DNA from: Scatavimonas merdipullorum
Lineage (GTDB): Bacteria; Bacillota; Clostridia; Oscillospirales; Acutalibacteraceae
Assembly (NCBI GenBank): GCA_018712865.1
Contig: DVGH01000007.1
Coordinates: 1 to 36,779 of the forward strand
Direction of reading: 5' to 3'
Length of the DNA stretch: 36,779 nucleotides
The stretch's first letter is position 1; every line of letters starts with the position of its first letter. A program made the position numbers and the translations under genes. The notes under the pieces are model-generated. The model worked only from the letters and a program-made list of their open reading frames with translations, was not told where the DNA came from and made no database searches. Shown piece after piece: positions 21,337 through 32,300 of this stretch.

Positions 21337-22350
21337 ATGGAACAGAAAAACAGTATAAGCATGCAAGGCTTTAATTTACAGCTCTTTGATACGGATGTAC
21401 AGATCTCTACACAGGACAGCCTTTCGGCGGAAATCAAAGAGTTTTACAAAACGCGGCTCATTGATAACGCAGAGCCGAATTTGGTACATGATCAGTTTGG
21501 GGATGAATACGACATACCAAACGGTACAGGATCCACAATTGAATACAGAAAATTTTCTGCATTGGAAAAAGCAACAGAGCCTTTGGTGGAGGGCGTTACA
21601 AAAGCAGGTAATAAGCTTTCTGTGTCAAAAATTACAGGGGAAGTACATCAGTACGGTGACTACATAAAATCATCTGATATTATCCAGATGACAGCGGTTG
21701 ACCCAATTGTTGTACAAAAAACAAAGCTGCTGGGCTCACAGGCGGGCAGAACGCTGGACACAATTACGCGGGAGGTTTTGAACAGCGGTTTTAACGTGTT
21801 ATATGCCCCAAAGGCAGATGGCACGGAGGTTACAAGTCGCGCAAACCTTACGGATGATTGTCGACTGACGCCGGATGTAATCTTTCGATGCCAAGCCCAG
21901 CTGGAAGCAATGAATGCAGAACTCATCCAGGGAAGCTATGTGGCTATTATACATCCGTATGCCGCATATGACCTAATGCGTTACAAGGAGGAATGGGTCA
22001 ATGTTATGCAGTATGCAAAGCCGGAAAATTATTTCCGCGGGGAAATCGGCATGATCGGAAATGTACGATTTGTAAAATCGAGCGAAGCCAAAATATGGAC
22101 CGGAGATGGCTGCCCAACCGGAAAAGCGGTGTTTTCCACACTTGTCTTGGGCGCACACGCGTATGCCAAGACCAAGCTTGCAAACGGTGGACTTAAGCAT
22201 ATTGTAAAACCGCTGGGATATAACGACGAACTTAACCGTATCAGTTCCGTGGGCTGGAAAGCGACAAAGGGTGCGGATATATTGTCTGATGAATTTATAA
22301 TCCGCATAGAGAGCCTGTCGAAATACAGTGCCACGGCAAAGGCAAATTAA
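21337..22350 (+). CDS. Major capsid protein, N4-gp56 family
   Basis: A 337-residue HK97-fold capsid protein starting at ATG 21337 behind AGAAAGGA. It opens with 'MEQKNSISMQGFNLQLFDTD', so LQLF at 14-17 provides a Prp-type site and cleavage would remove 17 residues. The body matches the N4-gp56 type: 'IPNGTGSTIEYRKFSALEKAT', 'LVEGVTKAGNKLSVSKITG', 'QYGDYIKSSD' and 'GSQAGRTLDTITREVLNSG'. It builds the icosahedral shell. Position and size are normal. Confidence 0.93.
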   Translation: MEQKNSISMQGFNLQLFDTDVQISTQDSLSAEIKEFYKTRLIDNAEPNLVHDQFGDEYDIPNGTGSTIEYRKFSALEKATEPLVEGVTKAGNKLSVSKITGEVHQYGDYIKSSDIIQMTAVDPIVVQKTKLLGSQAGRTLDTITREVLNSGFNVLYAPKADGTEVTSRANLTDDCRLTPDVIFRCQAQLEAMNAELIQGSYVAIIHPYAAYDLMRYKEEWVNVMQYAKPENYFRGEIGMIGNVRFVKSSEAKIWTGDGCPTGKAVFSTLVLGAHAYAKTKLANGGLKHIVKPLGYNDELNRISSVGWKATKGADILSDEFIIRIESLSKYSATAKAN

Positions 22351-22369
22351 CACATGGGGGGAATACAAT

Positions 22370-22636
22370 ATGGCGCAAAAAAAAGAGCCGGAAGAAACTA
22401 AAAATCCGGCAGAACAGGTAGAACCGACAGAAGAAGGCAAGCGGGTAAAAGTTAAAATTCCACTGGACAGGAAAGATAAGTCGCCTGTCTTTGTCTGCGT
22501 TAACGGTGAAGGCTGTACGATACAGCGCGGGAAATGGGTGGAAGTAAAACCATATATTGCGGAAGTCATTAAGACCGGGCTTGCGCAGAGGGAAAACGTG
22601 GAAGTTATGATAGAAACGCTTGCTGACGGCGAGTAA
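22370..22636 (+). CDS. Small head-module protein, unknown
   Basis: An 88-residue protein starting at ATG 22370 behind GGGGGGAA. A charged disordered N-terminus (1-28) leads to a small beta-rich part with 'VKIPLDRKDKSPVFVCVNGEGCTIQRGKWVEV'. It resembles short proteins that follow the capsid gene in Firmicute phages, perhaps decoration or head-completion proteins. Not proven. Confidence 0.75.
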   Translation: MAQKKEPEETKNPAEQVEPTEEGKRVKVKIPLDRKDKSPVFVCVNGEGCTIQRGKWVEVKPYIAEVIKTGLAQRENVEVMIETLADGE

Positions 22637-22712
22637 AGAGTTAAAAGGAAAGCGGGAGCGGGCAAAAGCTTGCTCCCGTAATGCTTTTAATGCTTTGGAG
22701 GAAAAGAAAAAA

Positions 22713-23078
22713 ATGACAATAAGAGAATGTATAGACAAGTGCGACAGGCTGCGCCCCAATGCAATAGATGATATGGAAAAAGTAGAATGGCTGGAAGAGC
22801 TGGACAGAAATTTATACACAGAGTTCTTTTCGAAGTTTACCACAAAGCAGGACTTTACAGAGTATGGGGACGATACTGGCGCAACCCTGCTGGTAAATGA
22901 TGCGTTTGCAAGCGTATATGTATATTATGTGCTTGCACAAATTGATTTTCATCTGGCGGAAATTGACCGGTATAACAACGACATGCTGATGTTTAATCAG
23001 ACGCTCGATGCCTTTGAGCGCCATTATACACGGACGCACAGCGGGAAGGATACAGAGCTGAAAAATATAATGAGGTGA
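22713..23078 (+). CDS. Head-tail module protein, unknown (connector-like)
   Basis: A 121-residue helical protein starting at ATG 22713 behind TTTGGAGG; the longer frame from 22620 lies inside a poorly supported stretch. It has 'RPNAIDDMEKVEWLEELDRNLYTEFF' and 'YVYYVLAQIDFHLAEIDRYNND'. This pattern and place, after the capsid gene, recall the small adaptor proteins that attach to the portal. The assignment is by position. Confidence 0.72.
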   Translation: MTIRECIDKCDRLRPNAIDDMEKVEWLEELDRNLYTEFFSKFTTKQDFTEYGDDTGATLLVNDAFASVYVYYVLAQIDFHLAEIDRYNNDMLMFNQTLDAFERHYTRTHSGKDTELKNIMR

Positions 23079-23082
23079 CGTT

Positions 23083-24984
23083 ATGTTTTTGCCACAGCAA
23101 AACGCAAAGAAAACAGAAAAGACCGTAATGACAGCGTTTAAAGGTTATTGCCACAAAGAATATGTGCCTGCGGGGATGTTTTACGATATGAAAAATATGA
23201 CTGCCGATGCATATCCGTTGCTGTCAACGCGAAAACACAGGGGCGTAGGGAATGAAGCCAATATAAATGAAATTGCGGCCGTGGATCAATTGTACTATAT
23301 ACAGGACAATAAGCTTGTGTTTGCAGGGCAATCTTTGCAGCTGCCTCTTACAGGTGTAAAACGCCAGATGGTGGTGTCCGGCGCATATTTGTATATTTTT
23401 CCGGATAAGGTCTATATCAATACGCAAGAGGAGGTAAAAAAGCTTTATGATATGGAACGGGTTTTTACCTGCAGCGCCGGATATAAAATGGCTGTTTTTA
23501 AAGTGCCCTATGATTGGAACTTTGCTAAAAACTATCATAACGGCGTATTTACAAAGCCCCCAAAAGAGCTGTTACAGCAAACTGGCAGTAGGATTTATAC
23601 ACTTGGAGATATTGGAATATCCATACAAAGCAATCCGACAACGCTATACCAGTGTACGGAAGTAGAAGATTTTCAGGATGGGAAATCGGTAGATAATCCC
23701 ATTACCAGATGGACGCCAATAGATATGACATGCGTTGCCATAGCAATCTATGATGCATCTGGCGCAAGTGCAGAAATAGATGGATTTAAGCCGGGTGACT
23801 ACATTGCCATATCCGGGATGCCACAGGCATATGAAAGTTTAAACGGCATGCATAAAGTGTTACAAGTAAAGCAGCGGTTTTCGGGCGTGAACTATCCAAG
23901 CAATACCGCCAGTTATATAGGCTGCAGCGTATTGGTCGTTGAAGGGCAGATCCATAACGATATGTACCAGTTTGACAGAAGTTCAAAAAATTTTTCTATT
24001 GATGCCGTTGCATGCGAGGGCGTATCCTTTGCAAGAAAAGTGCCGGACCTGGAATATGTTACGGCGTACCAAAACAGGCTTTGGGGCTGCAATTCAGAAA
24101 ACAACGAAATTTATGCCTGCGTGTTGGGCGACCCCACGAACTGGCGGAATTATGAGACGGTTTCGTCTGCTGCTTATACGGTCTCTGTGGGAAAATACGG
24201 AAAATTTACAGGCGCTTGTACATACGACGGCAGCATTATCTTTTTCAAAGAAGATGCCATATTTCGTATCTATGGAACCCGGCCGTCCAATTATCAGATG
24301 ACAACGCTAACATGCCGGGGTGTAGAAGGAAACGCAAGCAAAAGCATTGTAAATATTAATGAGCATGTGTATTACAAGGGGCGCGATGGAATTTTTTTAT
24401 TTAATGACGCGGCACCGGTACTGGTCAGTGACAATTTAGGCGATGAGGAATACAGTCATGCGGTGGCCGGCGGATATAAGGATAAATATTATATATCTAT
24501 GCAGGATCGAAATGGCACGTATCAATTGTTTTGCTACGACACCGGCAAGGATATATGGACCAAGGAGGATCAGGTAGAGGTTGCCGGCTTTATAAATTTT
24601 GAAAGTGAGCTGTACCTTGTGGCGGACAGCATATATGCGGTTGGCGGGAAAAATGATTACACAGAGGCCAATGGGATTTTGGCGGAAGAAGAAAGTTTTG
24701 ACTGGTATGTGGAAACAGGAGATCTATATACAGAAGAGCTTGATAATAAATATATAGCAAAATTACAATTTCGAATGTCTTTGTCAGGAAAATTAACGAT
24801 CCTGTTGCAGCAGGATAACGAAAAATGGGAACCTGTGTACCGTGTGACAGAGCAAAAGAAAAAAAGTATTACTGTACCCATTATTCCGGCACGCTGCGGA
24901 CATTTACGAATCCGGCTGGAAGGGGAGGGGGATTTTGTGCTATATGCGCTTGCAATGACAATGGAAAAAGGGAGTGAGCTATAA
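23083..24984 (+). CDS. Beta-propeller-like tail/stabilisation protein
   Basis: A 633-residue beta-rich protein starting at ATG 23083 behind GAGGTGA. Repeated short blocks such as 'NRLWGCNSENNEIYACVLGDPTNWRNY', 'GSIIFFKEDAIFRIYG' and 'EHVYYKGRDGIFLFND' resemble beta-propeller blades of the tail-tube/stabilisation proteins of short-tailed phages (P22 gp10 or T7 gp12 type). I infer it caps the portal and forms the short tail. It ends one base into the next ATG. Confidence 0.6.
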   Translation: MFLPQQNAKKTEKTVMTAFKGYCHKEYVPAGMFYDMKNMTADAYPLLSTRKHRGVGNEANINEIAAVDQLYYIQDNKLVFAGQSLQLPLTGVKRQMVVSGAYLYIFPDKVYINTQEEVKKLYDMERVFTCSAGYKMAVFKVPYDWNFAKNYHNGVFTKPPKELLQQTGSRIYTLGDIGISIQSNPTTLYQCTEVEDFQDGKSVDNPITRWTPIDMTCVAIAIYDASGASAEIDGFKPGDYIAISGMPQAYESLNGMHKVLQVKQRFSGVNYPSNTASYIGCSVLVVEGQIHNDMYQFDRSSKNFSIDAVACEGVSFARKVPDLEYVTAYQNRLWGCNSENNEIYACVLGDPTNWRNYETVSSAAYTVSVGKYGKFTGACTYDGSIIFFKEDAIFRIYGTRPSNYQMTTLTCRGVEGNASKSIVNINEHVYYKGRDGIFLFNDAAPVLVSDNLGDEEYSHAVAGGYKDKYYISMQDRNGTYQLFCYDTGKDIWTKEDQVEVAGFINFESELYLVADSIYAVGGKNDYTEANGILAEEESFDWYVETGDLYTEELDNKYIAKLQFRMSLSGKLTILLQQDNEKWEPVYRVTEQKKKSITVPIIPARCGHLRIRLEGEGDFVLYALAMTMEKGSEL

Positions 24985-25205
24985 TGGCAGAGTTTACGTT
25001 AAAAGCACCTATACAAAAAGTGGATTTAGAGGAAATGAATTTGTACCTTATAAAGCTGCATGATTACCTGCAATGGGCCATGCTGCATATGGATGATACA
25101 AATTTTACAGAGGCCTATAATCATAAGCAGGATGAGATTTGTCAGAGGCTTGAAAAAATAGAAAAGCAGTTACAGGCAATGCATGTGACAAACGAAGAAG
25201 AGTAA
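24984..25205 (+). CDS. Small structural-module protein, unknown
   Basis: A 73-residue helical protein with start overlapping the previous stop (TAATG). 'DLEEMNLYLIKLHDYLQWAML' and 'CQRLEKIEKQLQAM' suggest a coiled coil. Not recognised. It is in the middle of the virion operon and is likely a structural or chaperone protein. Confidence 0.7.
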   Translation: MAEFTLKAPIQKVDLEEMNLYLIKLHDYLQWAMLHMDDTNFTEAYNHKQDEICQRLEKIEKQLQAMHVTNEEE

Positions 25206-25219
25206 AGCGGGGGGATATT

Positions 25220-26347
25220 ATGGCGGACGCAACGTGGAAAGACAAGACCTATAACGAGTATTATCAATATTTGAAAAACGGGTATAACCCAAGCGCACAG
25301 GTACAGCAGGCACAAAAGCAGTTAAACAGCCTGAAAAAGCCGCAAGGCTATACCAGCGCCTATAAAGACAGCATTGCAAGCGGGATCAACAAGTATATGG
25401 GCAGTACGTTTGACTATAACCATAACAACGATTCCGCGTATCAGCGCCAAAAGCAGGAATATACACAAAATGCCCAAAAAGCAATGAACGACACGGTTGG
25501 ACAGGTGTCTGCCCTAACAGGCGGATATGGCAACAGCTATGCGCAGGCGGCCGGACAGGAAACATACAATGCATATATGAAGCAGCTTACAGATGTTATA
25601 GATAACCTGGAAAGCAAGGCCTATGCAAGATACCAGGACGAAAACAGCCGGCTGCTGAACGGCATTAATCTTATGCAGGCGCAGGATAGCACAGATTACA
25701 GCCGGTACAGGGACACCGTAAACGACTATTATACAGACCGCGATTATTACGCAAACCGATACGACACAGAGCGGTCTTTTGACTATAACAAGTACGCTGA
25801 TGTGTTGGACGCATATTACAATAACGCCATGTATCAGGATACAAATTATTGGAATACGGTTAATCAGGAAAACACAGACAGGCAGTTTAACTATAACGCG
25901 CAGCAGGACGCCATTGCAAATCAGCTTGCACGGGAACAATTTGCGTATGAAAAGGAGCAGTACGCCATTGCAAACCAATTGGCACGGGAGCAGTTTGCGC
26001 ATGGAAAGGAGCAGGACGCCATTGCAAACCAGCTGGCCCGGGAGCAGTTTGATTACGAAAAAGAATTAAATGCGGGGGAATCGTATCAGGTAGATATGTC
26101 CCCGTATTACGACACAATCAATAAAATGATAGAAGAAGAAATGCCCACAAAAGAAGACCTTGCAACCTATATTGACCAGTTGGATTTAACAGCAGAAAAG
26201 AAGTACCACCTGTTAACCCTATACGACTGTGCAGATGTGTGGAATGATATGTATGGTCCGATAAGTCTAAAAAGTATTTTACTGAAGCAAAAGGATGGGA
26301 AAAATACCATTGTTGACCAAAGCGTGCTTGCTGGATACAACTATTAA
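25220..26347 (+). CDS. Tyr/Gln-rich virion protein with tandem repeats (ejection-protein-like)
   Basis: A 375-residue protein starting at ATG 25220 behind GGGGGGA. It is rich in Tyr, Gln, Asn and Asp, lacks hydrophobic segments, and has 'AALTGGYGNSYAQAAGQE', a motif I know from structural proteins of clostridial short-tailed prophages. Residues 229-282 are three 18-residue repeats QDAIANQLAREQF(A/D)xxKE forming a predicted long helix. The C-terminal ~90 residues are a separate domain that includes 'LTAEKKYHLLTLYDCADVWNDMYG'. Position before the giant protein suggests an internal or ejected virion protein. Confidence 0.75.
   Translation: MADATWKDKTYNEYYQYLKNGYNPSAQVQQAQKQLNSLKKPQGYTSAYKDSIASGINKYMGSTFDYNHNNDSAYQRQKQEYTQNAQKAMNDTVGQVSALTGGYGNSYAQAAGQETYNAYMKQLTDVIDNLESKAYARYQDENSRLLNGINLMQAQDSTDYSRYRDTVNDYYTDRDYYANRYDTERSFDYNKYADVLDAYYNNAMYQDTNYWNTVNQENTDRQFNYNAQQDAIANQLAREQFAYEKEQYAIANQLAREQFAHGKEQDAIANQLAREQFDYEKELNAGESYQVDMSPYYDTINKMIEEEMPTKEDLATYIDQLDLTAEKKYHLLTLYDCADVWNDMYGPISLKSILLKQKDGKNTIVDQSVLAGYNY
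25904..26065 (+). repeat. Three tandem 54-bp repeats inside a virion gene
   Basis: Copies at 25904-25957, 25958-26011 and 26012-26065, each encoding an 18-residue helix with the frame kept. Copies differ at several bases, so this is an old or diversifying duplication. Confidence 0.9.
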
Positions 26348-26391
26348 AGCAGTTAGCGAGTATTATAATAAATTTAGAAGAGGAAGTAAAA

Positions 26392-29300
26392 ATGGACTAT
26401 AAACAAAACAACAGAAATGCAATTGCAGCGCTGTATCAACGGGACAAGGAAAAGAAAAAGAAGCAGCAGGAGCGCACGTACATAACACAACGCTATCATA
26501 GCAATCGGTCTTATCAGCCTACCTTTGCAGATGCATTGGATTATATGAAACGCAAAAATACGGCTCAAACACAGAAAACCCTTTCTGCAACGAATGTAAA
26601 TACGCAAAAATCAGAAGAGGGAAAACAATTAAATGTAAAAACTGTTTTGCAAAAGCAAAAAAAGGGGGAAAATACACTTGAAGACCAATATGCACTTGCC
26701 GGCAAAGATTTAACAAAAGAATACCAGACCTATTTGGAACAAAAAGCGTATGAGCAGGTGCCACAAAAAGAAAAGGAATACACAGATAAATTAAAGCAGC
26801 TGCAGGGCTTGTTAAGCCAGGAAAGCAACTATCAGGATGAAAGGGCGCAAACGAGAAAGCAGGATCTGCAAACAGAATATAATGCAGTAAAAACGGCGTA
26901 TGATGCGTTTAAAAATACGGACGCGGCCAAAAGGTACCAATATGATCAACGAACAAAAACAGCAGAAAAAATATTACAGGCAGATAAAGAGACGTACGAT
27001 ACCAACACGGACGGAAAAGTATCGTTATACGACGCGCTTGTAATGCAAAAGGCTGGACAAGACAGCAAGTCCGTACAAAATTACCTTGCAACAGGACAAA
27101 CGGTACGAGATCAAGTGCAGATGATTTACGATGTTGAGCACGGAGATTATGGCATTACAGATGAAAATGGTAACGCAGTAAACTATAATAGTGTTGCGGC
27201 GAAAAAAGAAAAAGATAAATATTACCCATTAATAAAACAAAAAAAGGAAGAGGCAGCAAAATTAAAACAACAGCTTGCAGATAATGGGTATGATGTAGAT
27301 GCCCTGCTTGATGTCTACACACGACAGCAAAACGCCAAGCAAAGACAAGCGGCACAAGCGGCGCAAGAAGAGTTGGCGGAAGAATCCCCGGTTATGGCCA
27401 CAATTGCATCTTGGGCCACAAATATACTCAGTGGTGTGGCAGCACCGGATGTGGCCATACGGGGGTACCTGCCAAAAGGAATGGAAGAAATGGTGACAGG
27501 GGAAATTAACCCTGTAGATCCCAACAGCCCACATTTTAATGCTGTCAATGCCACAAATACAATGCGCACTACAGTAGAAAATAATTTGGAAGAAGAATGG
27601 CAAAAATTTTTATACCGAACGGGAATATCAATAGCAGACTCTGCAACAGCTGCACCGCTAGCAGCGTTTGGGCTGTTTGCCCAGGGCAGTAATGCTGCAG
27701 CTGATGCTGCCCTTCATGTTTCCGAAAAAGGGGGCACGGCAAAGCAATCCCTGCTTACAGGGATGGCGGCAGGGGTGTCTGAAGCGATGTTTGAAAAAAT
27801 TTCTTTGGGGCAGCTAAAAGCATTCAAAGCGAGCAATAAGACAGGGTTGGTAAATGCTGTAAAGAATGTAATGAAGGGGGCTTTTACAGAAGGCTCTGAA
27901 GAAGTTGCCACCGACGTTGCAAATCTAATTGCCGACAGCCTTATCAATACCGATAATGCGGACTTTAACCGTGCGGTGCAGTCTTACGAGCAGGCCGGGT
28001 ATACCGAAGAGGAAGCGTGGAAACAGGCGTTTATGGACACGCTTGCCAATATAGGGCAGTCTTTTGCCGGCGGGGCATTGGCCGGCGGTGTGCTGTCTGG
28101 CGGAGCGGTTGCAATAAACGCAGCAAACACGGCACACACAGGTGGAAATATAAAAAAGGGAAAAAGCAATGTACAGCTGGATGATCTTGTTGCGGCCGGA
28201 GTAACTACGCCGGAGACCAGCCGGGCATATAAGCTTGCAAATGAAGTAAATCGTATGCAGCAACAGGGCAAGAGACCCGGAAATTATAAAGTTGGAGCGC
28301 TGTATAAAGAAAACCTGCTGAATCATGCAGATTACAGCGCAACAGAAGAAGGAATTTTGCAGAGGGAAAACGAAGAAGAGATGTTAAAGCAAGCGCTTAG
28401 CCGTGCAAAAAATACACAGGCTTACAAACTTGCCGTGCAGATGCAAAAGAAAAGGGAAAACAACCAGCCATTGTCCGGTCTGGAATTAAACAGGCTGCAT
28501 AAGGCGGTACAGGCAGAGGCGCAAGAGGATATAGATTTTAAGGAGGATGCAGACAGGCAAGCACAGTACACCCAAACGCAACAGATGCAAACGAGCAGGG
28601 GAAAAGCGCATACAGAGATCACACAGGGGATGCCCGTTACAGGGGTGCAAAAGAAAAATGTGATCCAAACCCAAAACGCCGCGGGAGCCATTCGTACAAC
28701 GGCAAAATATGATGGAAAAATACAGTACATACAGCGTGTTGCCAGCACACAAAACGGAGATGTAAAGGTGGAGCTCAGCGGAGGTAAAACGGTGAGCATC
28801 AACCGCATTCCCATTGCAAGCGAAGAAACCAGAAGCGTCTATCAGGCAGCGGGCCGTTTTGGTACAGCGGGCGCAAACGCCTTTGTTGACCGTTATAAGG
28901 GAGATTTGTCCGTGGCGGACTATGCAAGAGATTTTGAAATTTTTTACGCCGCCGGCAGGCAGGGAAGAAGCTATACAGCTATAGTGCAAATGGCGCCGGT
29001 TATACCGGAGGTAATGGGGCACGATGTTACGCAGGCTGCATACCTTGCCGGCATACAGGATGTACAAGCAACCCTGCATACGCAGCAAAGGCAGCTGCAG
29101 CGCGCCAGAGGGGACAAAGAACCGGCAAAGGGGAAGCTGTATGTAAGCGTTGCAAATGTGGAAAAGCTTTCCAGCACGGTAAAAGCACAAGTAGAAATCC
29201 TGCGTGCCATTGCAGACGAATACGGGGTTAATATTAAGCTTACGGACAATCCGGCGGAAAATAAAAAATACGCCGGGAAGATCAACGGCGTATATATTGG

Positions 29301-32300
29301 TGCAAACAATATTGTAATTCACACCGATGCAGACGCCGGCGCGCTTGCGGCAATTGCATTTCATGAGATAGGGCACTATATTCATGCCTATAACCCGGAA
29401 GGCTTTAAAGTGCTGTCTGATTTTGTAGTAGGCCGGCTGGAAAGCAAAAAAGGGTATGACATAGAGACAAGGATCGGCCAATTACAGGACGTTACCTTTG
29501 AGAAAACAGGCAGATGGATCAGCGAAGAAGAGGCATTGGAAGAAATTGTATGCAACAGCCTTTCGTCTGTTGCAGCAGATCCAGACGCTATAGATGCAGC
29601 TTTGCAGTTAACCGCAAAGCAAAAAAAGAGCTTAATAGAAGTTCTCAAGGATTTCGGAAAGCGCCTGCGGGCAATATTTTCAGACTTTGCAAAACGAAAC
29701 GCAGAAGCTGCCCAGATGATTGACGACAGCAAAAGTATTATGAAAATGGCAAAATTGCTGCAGGAAAGCATATATGAAGCAGGGCAAAATGTAACCGCCA
29801 GGGCAGATGTCAAAGACAAAGGTTCTGTGCGGTATAGTATAAAAAATACCCGCAGCCTGTCTTGGCGCGAACAGCTTGACAGGTATTTCAGCGGGAATTT
29901 AAAAAGCAGCGACAGCCTGTATTTGGGAAAAACACCGGATTATCTGCAAGCAGTTCAGGTGGAGCCTGCACCCGTATATGTACCTACCAGCGTAATCACA
30001 AAGGGCATGCGGTTGAAAAAAGAAAACAGCAGGTCCGCACATGGGCTGCCTAAGCAGATTTTTGAAAACCTACAGGATTCGATGTATAATCCAGTTGCCG
30101 TTATTTATAACCCGGCTAAAACCGCGCTGGTGTTTATAACAGACAAGTTGGAAGCCGGCAACCCTGTTGTTATAAGCATGCAAACGAACCAGGACCTGTA
30201 TGGTGAGCTTGCGCATAAGGTTACAAGCGTATATCCGCGCGAACATATGGGGGCTTTATTAGAAAATCTGGATAATACTGCGACAATTTTTGTTGCAAAT
30301 AAAAATAAGTTTGACCATTTGCTGTCCAGCGCCGAAATATCGGAAGCATCCGAGCTGGAGGCAAATATCAAACTTACAGATGAATCCGGAAAATTGCTGC
30401 CCGGCGCCGGAAAATCCTATTCCGGGCTGCTGGCAAAATCCGAATCCGACAGTATTATATCGGATCAAAACCATTCTGTCAATAAGGAGGAGGATTCGAT
30501 TGAAGCGCTGAAGTTTTCATTGCGCGAGACCGCCAGAACAGAATATACGGATGCAACGGAAGGCGACCGGCAAATTGCGCGCTTAAACCGGATATTGGCA
30601 AGCATGGTGCAGCATACCGGCTCAAAGCAGGCAAATGTAAAGGCTTTATATACGGTGGGAAGAAAATTACTCAAGGAATATGCAAGCAGCTACGATCTGC
30701 ATACGTTTGTGGAAAATTATGAGAAGGTATTTCACTATATCGCAAACAATCCGCAGGCAAACTTTACGGACGCTATGCAAATGTGTACTGATATAGCAAA
30801 GGCAGTGATTGAAAAAAGCAGCACGCTTGACACACGGCTGCAGGAGCAGTATGCAAATTTACTTGGCAGATTAAAAAAGAACAGGATTACGCTTTCAGAC
30901 AGCCAAAAACAGGAACTGTCTTACGCGTATGGCAGCTACCGCGCGGGAAGAAACCGGCTGTTTGGCAGAGTGAATGTAACAAATGAGGGAGAAGCGCTTA
31001 CCAGCATGTGGGTAGAGCTTAGCGTCACTTATCCGGAGCTGTTTGACCTGCATACGCCGGAGGCCGAACAGCCGTTGCGGCTAATTGAGGTATTGGACGC
31101 ACTGCAGCCGCAATATGTAAATACATATGGGAAAAATATAGATGCCGCCGCCCAGGATCTGGCATACAGGCTATATGAGGAATACTTTGGTATTCCAGAG
31201 GTGAAAACGCAGGCACAAAAGCAAAATAACCGGTTTTTGTTGTTAAAAGCACAGTATGCAGACGCGCTGCAGCAGACCAAGCAGGCATATAAAAAGCGGT
31301 ATGAAAACAAATTGCGGGAGGAAAAGATAAAGCTCAAACAAAACAATACCGAGGTGCTTGCAAAGGCAAAAGCACAGGCGCAGGCATATTATAGGGAGCT
31401 GTACCAAAATTCCCGCGCAGCGGCCAGAGAAAGCATGGAGAGGAAAAAATACAGGGACAGCATAGAGCGCACCGCAATGGAACTGTACAGGTGGATTATA
31501 AAACCGGATAAAAAAAGGCATGTAATACAGGATTTACAAAAACCAATAGCAGAATTTCTTTTGAGCCTTGATTTTGTTACGCCCAAGTTAAAGGCAGACG
31601 GAGAAGCGTCTATGATTAGAAGCAGAGCAAGAATTATGCAGTGGACAGAAGCGTTTCAGCAGCTTAACCATTTTTTGCAGCAGTTTGATCATACAGAGGT
31701 TGGTGGGAATTCCGCAGCGTTTTTGTATAGCATAGATCCGGAATTTAAATATAGGCTCAGCGCCTTTATAGATTCCTACGGTGGGTCGAAAACCATTAAC
31801 CAGATGGACGCGAAGCAACTAAAAGAGCTGGCTTACATCGTCCGAAGTGTAAAAAGCGCGGTCGTCCATGCAAACGATCTGCATACCAACGAGCTGTATA
31901 AGCATGTAGAGCAGGCAGGAAAGGATACAATCGATCAAACCGCAATTAAAAAAGAAAAGCTGTATAACGCAGCCTGGAAGCGTGCAGCAAAGAATTTTCT
32001 GGAGCTGGGACAAATGGACAGCTTTTCCTATTTTGAGCATTTGGGCGAAGCGGCGTATTCGATACATAAATCCTTACGAAAAGGGTTTGACACACATGTG
32101 CTGAATTTGAAAGAAGCAGAGGAATATTTTAAGCGGGTCAAGGGAAACCAAAAGATTGAACTGTGGACAGGAAAAAATGCGATGCATACCTTCCAGGTGG
32201 CCGGAGGAAGCCTGACACTGTCTACAACGCAGATTATGGGGCTGTACGAAGCGATTAAAAGACCGCAGGCTGCAGCGCATATTTTATATGGAGGGATCCG

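Noticed and set aside
25904..26065. Regular repeats as a possible CRISPR array
   Set aside because: The repeats are directly adjacent without spacers, are in frame in a coding gene and number only three.
28486..29481. 331-codon open frame on the minus strand
   Set aside because: It lies wholly inside the giant virion gene, lacks a ribosome site and reads as Cys/Leu/Ile-rich antisense translation.
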